Of a stretch of DNA of 64,000 bases, positions 1 to 11,775 are shown piece after piece (position 1 is the stretch's first letter; every line of letters starts with the position of its first letter). The translations under genes were made by a program, and so were the position numbers. The stretch comes from Chrysopilus asiliformis (taxonomy: Eukaryota; Arthropoda; Insecta; Diptera; Rhagionidae): assembly GCA_964034945.1 (NCBI GenBank), contig OZ035960.1:113557324-113621323 (forward strand), given 5' to 3'. The notes beneath the pieces are model-generated. The model worked only from the letters and a program-made list of their open reading frames with translations, ran no database searches and was not told the DNA's origin.

Positions 1-665
1 CAATTAAATCACCATACGGGTTTTCAATAATTGCCAGATTGGCAATTATAGCTTTTGTTATGTTTAAATGTTCATACAGCAGCGCGGACGTGATACGCCC
101 CCTCCTCTACACTGCACGTTTTAGAAATTCAAACCGAAGAATAATGGGAAAAGTTATGGATATTTTGGATGGAATAAATCTTTTTAAAAAGAGAAAATTG
201 ATTTTTAAACACAAATTGTATTAAATCATAAGCTAATTTCATTTAGGTATGTGTCAGGAAAAATATTTGACGTGAACATCACAAAACTTTCTTATATAGT
301 TTACATAAAAATGTCAAAAACTGTATAAAATATAAGATATCTAGAGAACGGTAAACTATATCAATTTGCAGTGAGAGGCTTACCATTAAATACGTCACAC
401 TAATTAAGTTTCGGCTTTTCGGACTCCCCTACCCCTTCGTATCCCTTTTCGCGATTTTTTGTATGGAGTGTATTATCGCAATCACACTATCGCAGACCCC
501 CCGAAAAATGTGGCAAGTTATGGGTAGATCCTAAAAGCAAAAATGTAGCGCTCCCTTGTTTTTTACATGGATCTCATATTTTTTTTAAACCAAAACCGTC
601 GAGTTTGAAAATTCCAATTTATGCTACAAACAAAATAAAATACAAATAAACAATTTACATTTCAG
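1..665. other. Upstream intron/flank of the RFX7-like gene
   Basis: I see no supportable exon here. The first visible exon of the RFX7-like gene begins at 666 after an acceptor AG at 664-665 and starts inside a codon, so at least one coding exon lies outside the window to the left. Bases about 370-530 resemble a dispersed repeat seen elsewhere in the window (an AAATACGTCAC-type end with a C-rich interior). The short open frame at 39-224 has no recognisable protein features. Confidence 0.5.
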
Positions 666-3600
666 GGACCATGCAAAACAAACGATTTTACAAATTTTGG
701 ATAAAGTTTCATTACTTAAGCCGCCTGAGAGATTACTATTGTACCTGCGAATGCCCGGTGGGACTCCTGAGACTGGTAAAACATACTTTTTAATAGTTTT
801 TTGTGCATTTCACTGACACAATATTTCAAAATAGACCCCTTAAGACAGCCACAGAATCCATTGGGTACCCGTTCCGAGATCAATCATACTATAAATTGGG
901 TACGGTCTCACTTGGAGCACGATCCAAAAGTTTCCATACCAAAACAAGATGTTTACAATGATTATGTGTAAGGATTTAATATTTTATTTGCCTATCTAGT
1001 GTCTGTATAATTTTTTTTAAATATTTCAACAGAGCTTATTGCGATCGCGTTGATATAAAGCCACTGTCCACAGCGGATTTTGGTAAAGTTATGAAGCAAG
1101 TATTTCCAGAGATTAGGCCGCGTCGTCTTGGGACGCGTGGCCATTCACGCTATTGCTATGCTGCTATGCGAAAAGCTACGAAATTAGATCCACCCAAATT
1201 GCCGGATTTGGGCGCTAACTCAAATTTACCTGATTTCAACGCCACTATGGATGAAGATTCCTGGAAAATAATTAAAATGTGGGCCGAGGGCTTATTAAAT
1301 TCATCATTTGATAATACTAAGGATTTGGCAACGCACATTACCAAACATCACCTCAATTCCCCGGCAAGTAACAGCTCGAGGCTACTTTTGCAAAAGAAAC
1401 TTTTACAGCGTGACGCCAAGGAGAAACGTAAATATGGTGTAAGTTAATTTTTTTTTTTAAATATTACACGAGTTAAACATAAGCGAGCAGATAGACACAT
1501 TGTAAAAGGACATTCATCAGAGTCGGTTTTACTAGCTTTCGCACAGGCTTACCGGATTTTTGTGGTCGCGACCCTAGAACCAGACTTCAGTACTTATCCT
1601 CAATTGAATACTTTTCCACTTTTCAATTTTAATGTAAAATTTTTCCCATTTCAAATTGCAGGATAACAGCCCGATGAAGAAACGCCGTAAGAAGAAGCGA
1701 AAGAGTTCATCATCGTCCGAATCAACCCAACAAATGAATTCAATGGCGATGGAAAGCACCACTGGTAATCAGGCTCTGCTAGATGTGAAGAAGGAAGCGG
1801 ACGCATCGACACCAACGCAACATCTGTTACAGCAGAAATTGGGCCTAGTACAACCATCCGTAGCACAATTACAGCAACAGCAGAAACAAAAAAATCTACC
1901 AATTAATTTAGTGACCGAACATGATAATAATGTGAGAAAAATTCAAGGTACAAATCTAGCCTGTGATAATAACCTAGTCGCTGGTTGTACAGCAAAGAAT
2001 TTAGTTGCACAAAGCCTACCGCCAATGTGTGGTCCACCATCAATGATAGACGATCCCACTGCCGTCGCTGCCGCTGCCACTGCCGCCATCGCTGCCGGTG
2101 CTTCATCTGGTACTGGTGTTCATTTAACATCAGCAGCCAATGTCACCACCGTATCATCATCGTCAGGTATGCCACAAAATCTAATTAAACCAACATTGAG
2201 CGTTATCAAAGAAGAGCTACCCGATGATTATCATTCAAATATTCTCTGCAAAAAAGTTCGACAGGCACAACAATCGAAACGGCTATGGAATCCATCATCG
2301 ACTTCACACAATCCAAATGTCGATCAAACGGCAATGATGTCAATGTCGGAATCGGCGCATAATCTACCATCGTATCCCGCCGTTGGGGATAGTTTAATGG
2401 CACCGCCACCCACGCAAATGGATATTCATATGGAGCATGTTTCAGGATTTAAGCGGGCCCCAGGACACCACGGTATACACGGACATCCGCATGCTGGGCA
2501 TCGTTCATCCCCAGTGACTATGCCGCTGCGGGCAAAAAAACTTCGTTACATTCATGCTAAGCTGGAAGCTATGCAACAACAGCGAAATGAAGCCAATGAT
2601 AATAACGGAGAGAAAGATGTATTGCCAGAAAACTTGGGAATACCCAGAGAAAGGGTTATTAGCATTTGTAACATGGATAAACATGAATTGGACGACTATT
2701 TAAATGAGGAGGACAATTCACAGGATCAGGAGGCCGAGTTGCTTCAGTATTTTCAAGCCGAGGCCGAGGGGAAGGGTGGCCATGATCAGGCGTCATCTGC
2801 ACAAATGGTGAACTCAACCAATTCGAACAATTATTCATCAATGGGTGAAAACTATCAGCAGTACTATGGCGGTGGAAAGTTTGAACGTAAAATAGGACCG
2901 CAACACGATCAGGACGAAATTAATCAATTGCGTTATTATTTACATCAGAATTTACAAACCAACAAGTCCCACGATCCTCCTGGCATGGGTAAAACGTCAA
3001 TGGAGGGGTCAGGTGAGTCATACACGGGAATGTATCCCGGAGGATCGGCTTCCGCTTCCCTCGCAATGATGTCACAGCGACATTTATCCGTTTTACCTGA
3101 AGATCCCATAAATTTACGATGTTGTAATGAGGCCGGCGGTCAAATGATCAACAATGCCGGTCAAAATTCAGCTCTTCGTGGTCCCCGACGAAAGATCAAT
3201 TTGAACGCACGCTCGTGTGTCCCCAACAGTCCGAATACACGCCGCAAGAATTTCAGTTTCGTTCCGATATCCCCGACCACCAGCAATAACAACAATTCAA
3301 TTGATTTCAGTCCATTTGTTAGTCCCCGATCGACACCAGTTGTCCGTAAGCCACCCCTACATAAACAACAATCACTCCCACTCTCAGATCAAAACATTAC
3401 AGATCCAATGATGGCAGCGACATCCGGTCCGGATTTCGGGAAATCGTTGAATTTTCAAAACGCCATCAGTGCGTCAGCACCGCCCAGTCCATCGCTTGTC
3501 CAGCAGCGTTTCCGATATGCACCGACATCGATTGCGTCTGTGAATGCCGGCGGGATGTCCGTTGGGAATGGCGGTAACTCATCAATGGGGAATGGTAACG

Positions 3601-4511
3601 AACAATACAATCATTTTCAGTCCGTAGCCGTCCAGTGCCGGGCACAAAATTCCAACAGCTTAGACGGTATGACGGAATCACGTTCACAGAGTGTACCGCT
3701 ACATTGCCGTAATAGTCCAGGTTTCGGTCATTCGAGTAATTATCCTGGCTTCTCATCGCAATGCAGCTCAGTCGCACAAACCCCAGTGCCACCAGAATTC
3801 GCTGATTTTAGTGATGCATCTATTTTAGATATTTTTGCAGATACCGCCCAACAGAATCAACCGGTTAAACTTGAGACAAATGATATGGTTGTTGCCGGTA
3901 CAGCGTCAACATCGATTCTAGATTCTGATATTTCAACGGAAATCGGAATGGCCGATTTTCTAGCACATGAACTTAACACGACGAAGGGTAATAACCCGTT
4001 AACATCGGTTTCAAGATCAGTACCATCTACACCACTGCCACTGATTGGAAATTTCAAATCCAATGTCGGCTCAGCGAGCAATGCCGCAACATCGAATAGC
4101 CACGGACAGCAGCAACAGGGCACCGCAGGTAAGCTAAACAAAATGTACGATATTTCAAAATCAGTTCCAACAACACCAGTTGCCATGAGCGTAGCACCAT
4201 TTCGATATAGTCCGGAATTCAATCGTGACTTCCTAATTAATGGCAATACAATTGAGACAGGTAAAATGTCCGCATTCTATAATCAACAGCAGTCCCAACA
4301 GTCCGATCAACAACAACAGGCACAGTCAGCACAGCAAGTGCAACAACAACAACAAACCCAACAGTCACAGCACGGTTCAATCGATGCTGGCAATGATTCT
4401 GTTGCTGGTAAAGTTATAACTACCTCATTAACCGAAGGTATTGACGAGCTTTCAAATTTTGGTGATGTAACCGAATCAATAATCGGTTCAGATATTTTAA
4501 ATAATCTTTAA
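666..4511 (+). CDS. RFX7-like winged-helix transcription factor (5' partial)
   Basis: Four exons can be joined in phase: 666-775, 835-967, 1033-1438 and 1662-4511 (stop TAA). Upstream exons are missing, leaving about 1166 visible residues. The start is an RFX5/RFX7-type N-terminal helical segment (LDKVSLLKPPERLLLYLRMP). The RFX DNA-binding winged helix follows, recognised by WVRSHLEHDP, PKQDVYNDYVAYCDR, STADFGKVMKQVFP and RRLGTRGHSRYCY. Next comes a basic stretch (KKRRKKKRK), then a long disordered region rich in Q, S and N. That region carries repeated short motifs such as RSQSVPL, RSVPSTPLP and SVPTTP, which I recall from vertebrate RFX7 tails. The family binds X-box promoter DNA in the nucleus. 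RFX7 differs from ciliary RFX1-4 in lacking the dimerisation domain, and I see no such domain here. The call to the RFX5/7 subfamily is firm; strict RFX7 orthology is inferred. Confidence 0.9.
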
Positions 4512-5204
4512 GCAAAAGAAGAAAAAAAAAATATTGTTTTATTTTTTTTTTAATTTTTCTTTTTTACTCATTAAACACTTTTTTTTCATGCAATTATTCC
4601 GAGATAACGAAAACATCCTTTCGCAATATTTTAGATGGAATTCTTCATTCTTTTTTGCTTTCATTTTTTTTTAAATCTGAAATTTGAATTTTATGTTGTG
4701 TAGTTGTTGTAATTCATCTCAAAATTTGGTTGAAAAATGTGGTGATTATGTTGTCCTCATTTTATCGAATAACAAAAATTTAACATTCGGTTTTTATGTC
4801 AAGGTCAAAGTCTTGTGAATCATCAACAGAGTGTCGCATTCTATCAAAAGCTCAGAATATAATTTTGTCTCTTGTTCGAGTTTTACAGTATTTCGAGTCG
4901 TTGAGAATAATAAAAAGGTGATCTACTGTCGCGTCGCGTTAACGCATTGTGAGCAGGTCCCATAAGCAAGTCTGTGTTCAACTTTTGACGCAATAAACGA
5001 CCGTTTCACTGCAATTTCAGGTCTCGATTAGACATAAACTTTTCTATTTTCCTCGTCTACCATTAAAATGACACTTGCAGATCGATTTTCTCCCAATAAT
5101 TTTGTTCAACACAGCAGAAATGTCCTAAAAAAATGCTCATTTTTTCTTGCAGAGCAGGCGAAATTTATTTCTGATGGAAACGATGTCTTACAAAACCAAG
5201 TTAT
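4512..5204. other. 3' flank/UTR of the RFX7-like gene
   Basis: AT-rich DNA with T-runs just after the stop codon and an AATAAA-like site near 4909 that could serve polyadenylation. Near 5018-5080 there is a short stretch (GGTCTCGATTAGACATAAA, then CTACCATTAAAATGACAC). It recurs in diverged form near 21139-21195, inside the BLM gene, so it belongs to a dispersed repeat. No further coding sequence was recognised. Confidence 0.45.
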
Positions 5205-5334
5205 CACCCCTATTGCGATTGTCGTGTCGTTTTCGACAAGAGTCGTTTTACGTGTTGTTGTTGGTAGAAAAACACTAACAACAACACGTAAAACGACTCT
5301 TGCCAAAAACGACACGACAATCGCAAAAGGGGTG
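5205..5334. repeat. Near-perfect palindromic foldback MITE, copy 1
   Basis: A 130-bp inverted repeat. The left arm begins CACCCC and runs through TTGCGATTGTCGTGTCG and GAGTCGTTTTACGTGTTGTTG; the right arm is its reverse complement ending GGGGTG, with a loop of about 15 bases around 5265-5280. Related copies lie at 8381-8510 (complete), 10917-11023 (decayed) and 61853-61918 (left half). It encodes nothing. Because the arms are nearly identical it opens long frames on both strands, which are artefacts. Confidence 0.85.
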
Positions 5335-5588
5335 TATGTTTTTTTTTGACATTTTCGCCGAGAATTTTCAGCCAACAAATATTTGGCACATTAGTAAATT
5401 AGCATTCTTGAATGGCCGTTAAAAGATTTTCTGTTTTCTAATTTTGCCACGAGTTTTTTTTTGTTATTCCGACATTTTTAATTGTCAAACTCACAGAATT
5501 TTATGACAAAAATATTTAAGGAAACTATTAGTTTAACATCACAAAACTTTATGATTGACGTTGATCTTTTATTAATTTTCTAGTAAAT

Positions 5589-5949
5589 GTGCCGCTCCAT
5601 ATGAGAGTAAATGCCCGCGAGGACCTCTCGATAGCAGCTACTCGCAAATGGACACGTCTCTGAGAGTCGCTCGCAGAAACTCGCGAGCTAGTTTCTGCGA
5701 GCTGTCAAAAGTGATTCTACTCTCTAGTCGACAGGCCTCCACTGAACTCTCGGAGAGTAGCTCGCCAGATACGAACAGCGTTTGAATCTCGCTAGTAGCT
5801 CTCGAGAACGCTAGAAGCTAGAAGCTCGATTTCGCTAGCAGCGATGGAAAAATCGCCGAAATCAACTCTCAAATGGACAACCTCCTGCGAGTAGCTCTCG
5901 AGAGTTTTTGAGAGTTACTCGCGTATTTACTCTCATGTGGAGCGGTACC
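5589..5949. mobile_element. MITE with CTCTCGAGAG-rich interior
   Basis: Terminal inverted repeats of about 25 bp: GTGCCGCTCCATATGAGAGT on the left and ACTCTCATGTGGAGCGGTAC on the right. The interior is full of short palindromes built from CTCGCGAG and CTCTCGAG, giving many possible hairpins. There is no open reading frame. Target duplications are unclear, so the superfamily is not assigned. Confidence 0.75.
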
Positions 5950-6230
5950 TTAATAAGATATCACTGTATCTACCACTTGAAATCGGGAAGTAGGGTGGTT
6001 TCATGGTGTATGGGAGCTTTCAAAATGCTTAATTTTCTCGCCAATTTTTTTTCCAGGGAATAAACTACTAAAGAGTTTAAACTATAGAAGCTCGATTATA
6101 TATTCAAGGTTTCCATTTGTTAGAAAATTAAGGCTGTGCGAAAATGGGATGAAATTAGTCCTGTTCTGCCCTATATATTTAAAAAGAATGCCTTTGCTGT
6201 TTTTTTTGTGTCTCTCCTATATTTCTTTAA

Positions 6231-6534
6231 CACGTTCACGCCGGCGCGTACCACCGGTGGCCTGCACTAGACTGTCTCATCGCACGGCGCGTACCACCGG
6301 TGGCCCGCATTTGATTGTGCTATCAGACGGTACGTAACACCAAATATTTAGATCTTTAACACTTTGACTGCCGAAAAAGAAGACCTGAGAGTCACTCTCT
6401 CGTTTCGACACAATTTTAATTTTTTGTCAATGCTGCATAATACCCTGGATTAGCTCCCGTCCGATAGAGCGAAAAGATTTAAGCGCCGCCGCCAATGGGC
6501 GAGGAGCATGTATTACAGCGCCGGCGTGAACGTG
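6231..6534. mobile_element. piggyBac-like MITE
   Basis: A 304-bp element with terminal inverted repeats CACGTTCACGCCGGCGC and GCGCCGGCGTGAACGTG. It is flanked on both sides by TTAA (6227-6230 and 6535-6538), the target duplication of piggyBac transposons. Inside, the motif GGCGCGTACCACCGGTGGC occurs twice (near 6243 and 6279) and a degenerate terminal-like TTAACACTTTGACTGCCG sits near 6357. It has no transposase, so it would need one supplied from elsewhere. Confidence 0.85.
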
Positions 6535-6538
6535 TTAA

Positions 6539-8380
6539 ACTATGTTTCTTTAACACATGAAATAATCACTAACCGTTTATCTGTGTTGAATTCAAAAAAA
6601 TATATTTTATCTCGGAATTTAAATGGAACAGCATTTGATGAATTAAAATGGTGTTTTGATTGGTTTGTAAACAGAAAATAAAATATTGTATTTTTTTACA
6701 TAAATACGATTTTAAATCTTTATTTTGCAGAGATTTTTTTTTTGGAATAATGAGACGAAATTTAGTTAATTATCTTTTAAAAAAAAACGAAAGTTATATT
6801 AATTTTTTGTATATAAGAAAAAGAAGAAAAATCGGTTATTGTAACCACATTTAATGTTTTTACTATTTTTGTAGTTATTTGTAAAATGTTATAAGATAAG
6901 AGGCAAAAAATACGAAAAAGAAAAAAAAATCACAATTTAAATTTACCTCAAATGTACAAATTATTAATTTCATGTTAATTTTTTTAGTTATTCCTTTATG
7001 ATTTATTAAAAAAATAATAATTTCCAACAAAACAAAAACAAAATTATATATTTTGCGAAAGCCAATTATATTGTAATCAAAATATATTTAAAAAAAAACA
7101 AACAATTTCCTGTTACATTTGTTGAGCACTAAATTAGTGTTTAGGTAAAAGGAAGTAAAATCAACGTTGAGCTAAACAAAATTGGATAAATAAAAAAAAA
7201 TATTTTTGGATTGAATATTATATGTAAATTACATTAAGCTTAAAATTTAACGGAAAAATTAAAAAAATATATATATTATATACACATATTTTGATTATAA
7301 GGTGCATTCCCTTGAAAAAGGAAATAAAAAAATATTTTAAATTCATTGGAAACAAAAAGATTTTTAAAAATTTCATGTGGAAATTAAAATCACACTAAAA
7401 AAAAAGTTGAAAAAAAATTAATTCAAAACAAATCTTAACATTTAGAGAGCGCTGTTTGTTGCCAAAATATTTTCATTGTTATTCATTTTTTATTATTTTT
7501 TTAATTTGTTAATTATTATAATAAAATTATGTAATTCTTAAGCCAATACTAGTCCATAATTAGCAAAAGTTAAAAAAAAAAGAATTATGTCTAATCGCAA
7601 CATTTTTTGTTTTTGTATTTTTCTTTTTTTTGCTAATGTTTGCGGATTTTTAACACAAGAATGTATTTTTAAATAAATGGTAATTCATCAAAGTCATGGT
7701 TACGTTGAAGAATTCAAAAATACGCATTTCCACTAGAAACTTGTGCTACGGTTTATTTATTTTATTAGTTTTTCTTTGAGTATACATTATTCCATGGGCT
7801 GATATGCCTAGTGATGCCAGTTTTAAATTGAAAATGGAAAGTAGGGAGAGGGATGTAGGTAAGATGGAGGGATCAAGGAGGGGAAGGGGAGAAGGGGGTT
7901 TAACGGTTTCTAAAAATTGGTGCCTTAAAAAAGGTCCTTAAATTTTCGGATGTCAAGGAAAGGTTTTTAATTTTTAGAAGGCTAACAGAAATTTTTCACA
8001 AGATGCCAAAATTTTGATGCTACGCCACTGGTTTTGAGGAATATTCCAGGATTGCAACAATGGAAAAAAAACTTGTGAGATAAAGAAAGCACAATAAAGC
8101 TAAGGCTGTAATTTTATATCGATCAAGGCATTTGAGAGAAATCTTTGCTTTCTTTCTAGTTTTTTAAGCTCAAGTTGGTTTAAAGAAAATTTACCAGCCA
8201 ACATACGAACATTATTAGAGGACCCACATTTAAATTACGAGTAATATCTGTTGTTAAATATCAAATTTTTGAAATGTAGACAAAGTTAAACCGTGGGTCT
8301 CTGTTCGGCAGCGTAACAAAAGGGAGAAGGGGTGATGTGGACCTGATGGACATTGCAATCCATGACAGAAAATTACAGAA
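6539..8380. other. AT-rich intergenic spacer
   Basis: Over 1.8 kb of very AT-rich sequence with long A and T runs. No gene, RNA or clear transposon end was recognised. Short open frames (for example 6660-6854) are dominated by Lys, Asn, Phe and Ile, as expected of random AT-rich DNA. Confidence 0.6.
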
Positions 8381-8510
8381 AATCACCCCGATTGCGAGTG
8401 TCGTGTCGTTTTCGGCAAGAGTCGTTTCACGTGTTGTTGTTAGTGTTTTTCTACCAACAACAACACGTAAAACGACTCTTGTCGACACGACACTCGCAAT
8501 CGGGGTGATT
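8381..8510. repeat. Palindromic foldback MITE, copy 2
   Basis: Same family as 5205-5334. The outermost ten bases pair perfectly: AATCACCCCG on the left and CGGGGTGATT on the right. The arms contain TTGCGAGTGTCGTGTCG and the GAGTCGTTTTACGTG-like core, with a short central loop around 8440-8455. No coding capacity. Confidence 0.85.
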
Positions 8511-9927
8511 GATTGTGGAAAATCAAAAAAGGTCTTTAAATTTTCGATAGGAAAACCTTAAGGTACCAACCCTCACTACGCTAATGCGTTTACTATGCAA
8601 TTTTTTCGAACATTTTCCAAACATGGCCGAACATTTTTCAAAGTCCCATGATTTTGTTTTATAGTAAACTTGGATAAGCCGAAATGCTGTCTAAGCCGGA
8701 CAAATTTCTTTGTCCAGAGCGATTTTTGACTTATACTATGTTATACAGCGGCATAACTAATGAAAGGACGCCTCACAATGTAGAGAATATTTAGGGGTTC
8801 CAGGAAATCGATCCTCTAAAAAATCTTAGAAAATCGTTTGAGCGGTCTACGAAATGAATACCCCATATTTTGAAGTTGATTGCTTAGAAAATATCAAACT
8901 TAATACCAAGATTTTAACAATAAAATGACTAATCAACGGAATTATTATTTATAGCTAACAAACTGTTTTTTTTGTGTAATTTCATTTTATTTGTAAAAAG
9001 ATTTTTTTACTTTTTGTGTTAACTTTCATTGTCGATCGCAAGTTTCACAATTGCTGGGAGAGCGAACTTTTTGAATTTGGATCATGGAAAAACAAAGAAT
9101 GTAATAAGTGGTCTGTTATCAACCTAACGGTAAAAACAAACAAATTTTAAATATGAACCTTTCGAACTACATTTTTTTATTTACTACTCAATTAAATGCA
9201 ATATAATCTTATGAATTCAGTAAAATAAAACCAACAACAAATATAAAACTATTTCAATTAAAAGAATGTGCTGAAAATCAATAACGGTGCAAATCAATTA
9301 TTAAAACGAAATACAAAAAAAAAGAATTTCATTGTTTAAAAGAAAGCATAATTAAATATAAAATATTCTTGCAACAAATTTACATGTGAAATACACAATA
9401 TAAGTGTTAAACGAAACAAATATTAAGTTTCAAATTTAAAAAAAAAATCAAATATAAGACCATTTTTATGTTATTTGTAGGTAAAAATGATTGTGCCTAA
9501 GGCTATATTAAAAAAATGTACGAAAAGATTATATTATACATAATATAGATGAGAAACGCAAATAAAATGATAATTGTGAAAAAAAATAATTCTGCTTATT
9601 TATTTAACATTGCATTTGGGCATTCAATAATAATAAAAAAGACTTGAGACGCATAAAAATTAATATTGGAGTAAAATATTAAAATTCACATTATATTCAT
9701 CCTTCTTTTGACAGTATTTTCTCCTTTTTTTGTGAAAAAACACGGCTTTTAGCTACAAAACTAACCCTTTTCTGTATTATTAGTTTTCCTACACGATTTT
9801 TTTAAATCCACCTTTTCTTTAAAATCGTCTTTTTTTATAAAGTTCCAGCCAGAGCTTAGGGGAAGATTATTTAATGTCGAAGCACAGCTCAGGATGGTCG
9901 GAAGAACGAAAGGAGATGTCGGTTTAA
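8511..9927. other. AT-rich intergenic spacer
   Basis: AT-rich, with no gene or complete mobile element recognised. Just downstream at 9928 a Helitron begins. Confidence 0.5.
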
Positions 9928-10251
9928 TCATACTAATATATAAAAATGAGTTGGTGTCTGTCTGTCTGTCTGTTCCTCTTTCACGCAAAAACGGCTGACC
10001 CGATTGACTTGAAATTTGGCATGAGTGTCTGTGGTAGTTCTGGTTCCAACATAGGCATACGGAAAAGTAGCGCGAGGGTTGGGGGGAGTAAGGGGAGGGG
10101 GTAAAGTGATCTCGAAACTTAGCTCTTCCTCTATGTTACCCTTTCGCGGGGAAACTACCGAGCCGATTGGCCTGAAGTTTAGCTCCAACATAGACCATCA
10201 AAAAAAAAAATTTAAAAAACTTAACCCGGCAACGACGGGTATGCAAGCTAG
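9928..10251 (+). mobile_element. Non-autonomous Helitron, copy 1
   Basis: It begins with TC after an A (TCATACTAATATATAAAAAT) and ends with CTAG followed by T. About ten bases before the end lies a short GC-rich hairpin (ACCCGGC AACG ACGGGT, then ATGCAAGCTAGT). A 5' TC, a 3' hairpin just before CTRR, and insertion between A and T without target duplication are the diagnostic Helitron features. It contains tandem TCTG (CTGTCTGTCTG) and a CGGCTGACCCGATTGACTTG-type motif. No Rep/helicase is encoded. Confidence 0.85.
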
Positions 10252-10563
10252 TACTAATATATAAAAATGAGTTGGTGTCTGTCTGTCTGTTCCTCTTTCA
10301 CGCAAAAACGGCTGAACCGATTGACTTGAAATTTGGCATGAGTGTCTGTGGTAGTTCTGGTTCCAACATAGGCATACGGAAAAGTAGCGCGAGGGGTGAG
10401 GGAGTAAGGGGAGGGGGTAAAGCGATTTCGAAACTTAGTTTTTGCGTTATGTTACTCTTTCGCGGGGAAATTACTGAACTGATTGGCCTGAAATTTGGCA
10501 TAGACCTAGACGCGCGTATCATGTGGGGGTGAACCGCGAAGCTGTTCGGGGCGCAGCCCCTAG
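10252..10563 (+). mobile_element. Non-autonomous Helitron, copy 2, abutting copy 1
   Basis: It starts exactly where copy 1 ends, with the same 5' sequence (TACTAATATATAAAAATGAG) lacking the first few bases. It ends with a different 3' terminus: a GGGGC-GCA-GCCCC hairpin then TAGT. The bodies of the two copies match closely through the TCTG repeat and the CTTAG/TCTTTCGCGGGGAAA segments. The two therefore share a 5' end but belong to different 3'-end subfamilies. Confidence 0.8.
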
Positions 10564-11775
10564 TAGTTATATATAAAGAGGCTTTAATTTCGTTATCCTT
10601 TTGCATCTAATTTTCCAATATTCTAACAATTTTTTGAGTTTCTTTTAAAAATAAACAAAAATCCGCGTAGCAAGCCTTGGTGGTTTCCGCTTTTATTACC
10701 ACAATTATGTTGAAGTACTAAAATTTGGTTCACGAACCCAAAAACATTGTTCACAAACCGAAGAATTTTTTGGACTCAAAATAGTTCCCAAACCAAAACG
10801 TTCACAAATTGAGGCGTTCGTGTACCGAGGTCCTGCTGTGTAAAAATTCTCTGTCCAAAGTGTCAAGATTTCTTTATAATTTCCATAGTCTTTCTGTGGA
10901 ATTTTGCATTTTCAGGCGAAAGAGTCGACGAGAGTCGTTTTACGTGTTGTAACTGCTTTTCTACAAGAAAAAATACGTAAAACGACTTGTCGAAAACGAT
11001 AAGACTATTAGAATCACGGTGTATAACAAAAAAAAATTAACAAGTATTCAAATCTTCGCCGTTTTCTTCTTATATGGAAAGAAACAAGAAAAACAATAAC
11101 GTTGATATTCATTTTATAATTATTTTAATTCTTTTTTATAAATAAAACCGCATGTTACAAGCATACATATATGGAATGTATGCACGCAAAAAAGACAAAC
11201 GAGTCGTAATAATTATTATTTTATCGTCAGAAAACTTTCTCTGCCATGCCTTCCACTTTAACGTGTGTCGGCGGCACGTTTGTATATTAGTTTAAACGGC
11301 GGAACGTATTTTGAAGAAAATAAATAAAAACGAATGATATTTTTTTACGAATGATTGCATGAATAAATTTACAACTGCGTAAGTAACGAAAAAAAATAAT
11401 ATTTTGTCGTTATGCTCATGAATGGACCAACATGATTAAGAAATCGGTTTTTACCATATACGAAGGAGGATCATTTCAATACTTATTAATTTTTCTACAG
11501 AACTTGCCCTTTTTTTCATTTTCGGGAAATACCTTAATCCTGTATAAAAAAATAAACAAAATTGCAACAAACTTCATGCAAATTTTTAACCGATGTCTCT
11601 TGAGAGGGGGCCGAATGCCCCCCAAATTGAGTGAGTAATCATCGATGTTACAGGTGAAAGAAGAAAGTGTAAGTTATCCGGTTTAGTCTTCAGGTAATCG
11701 CCAACGTCGTTGTGTTTTTCTGTTCGCCGTTGAAATTCACTTTGTTAAGAATACGAATTTAAAATTTTGTTAAAA
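10564..11775. other. Intergenic spacer upstream of the lectin gene
   Basis: AT-rich, containing a decayed foldback MITE (10917-11023). The bases just before 11776 would hold the lectin promoter and 5' UTR. No core promoter motif was certain enough to call. Confidence 0.45.
10917..11023. repeat. Decayed palindromic foldback MITE, copy 3
   Basis: It shares the inverted core GAGTCGTTTTACGTGTTG and TACGTAAAACGACTTGTCG with 5205-5334 and 8381-8510. The arms have lost much of their symmetry, and the outer GGGGTG end reads as CACGGTGTA. Older than the other copies. Confidence 0.65.

Noticed and set aside
39..224. 61-codon frame at the left edge
   Set aside because: No protein signature; more likely intron of the RFX7-like gene.
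6660..6854. 64-codon AT-rich frame
   Set aside because: Composition-driven (Lys/Phe/Ile/Asn), no motif.
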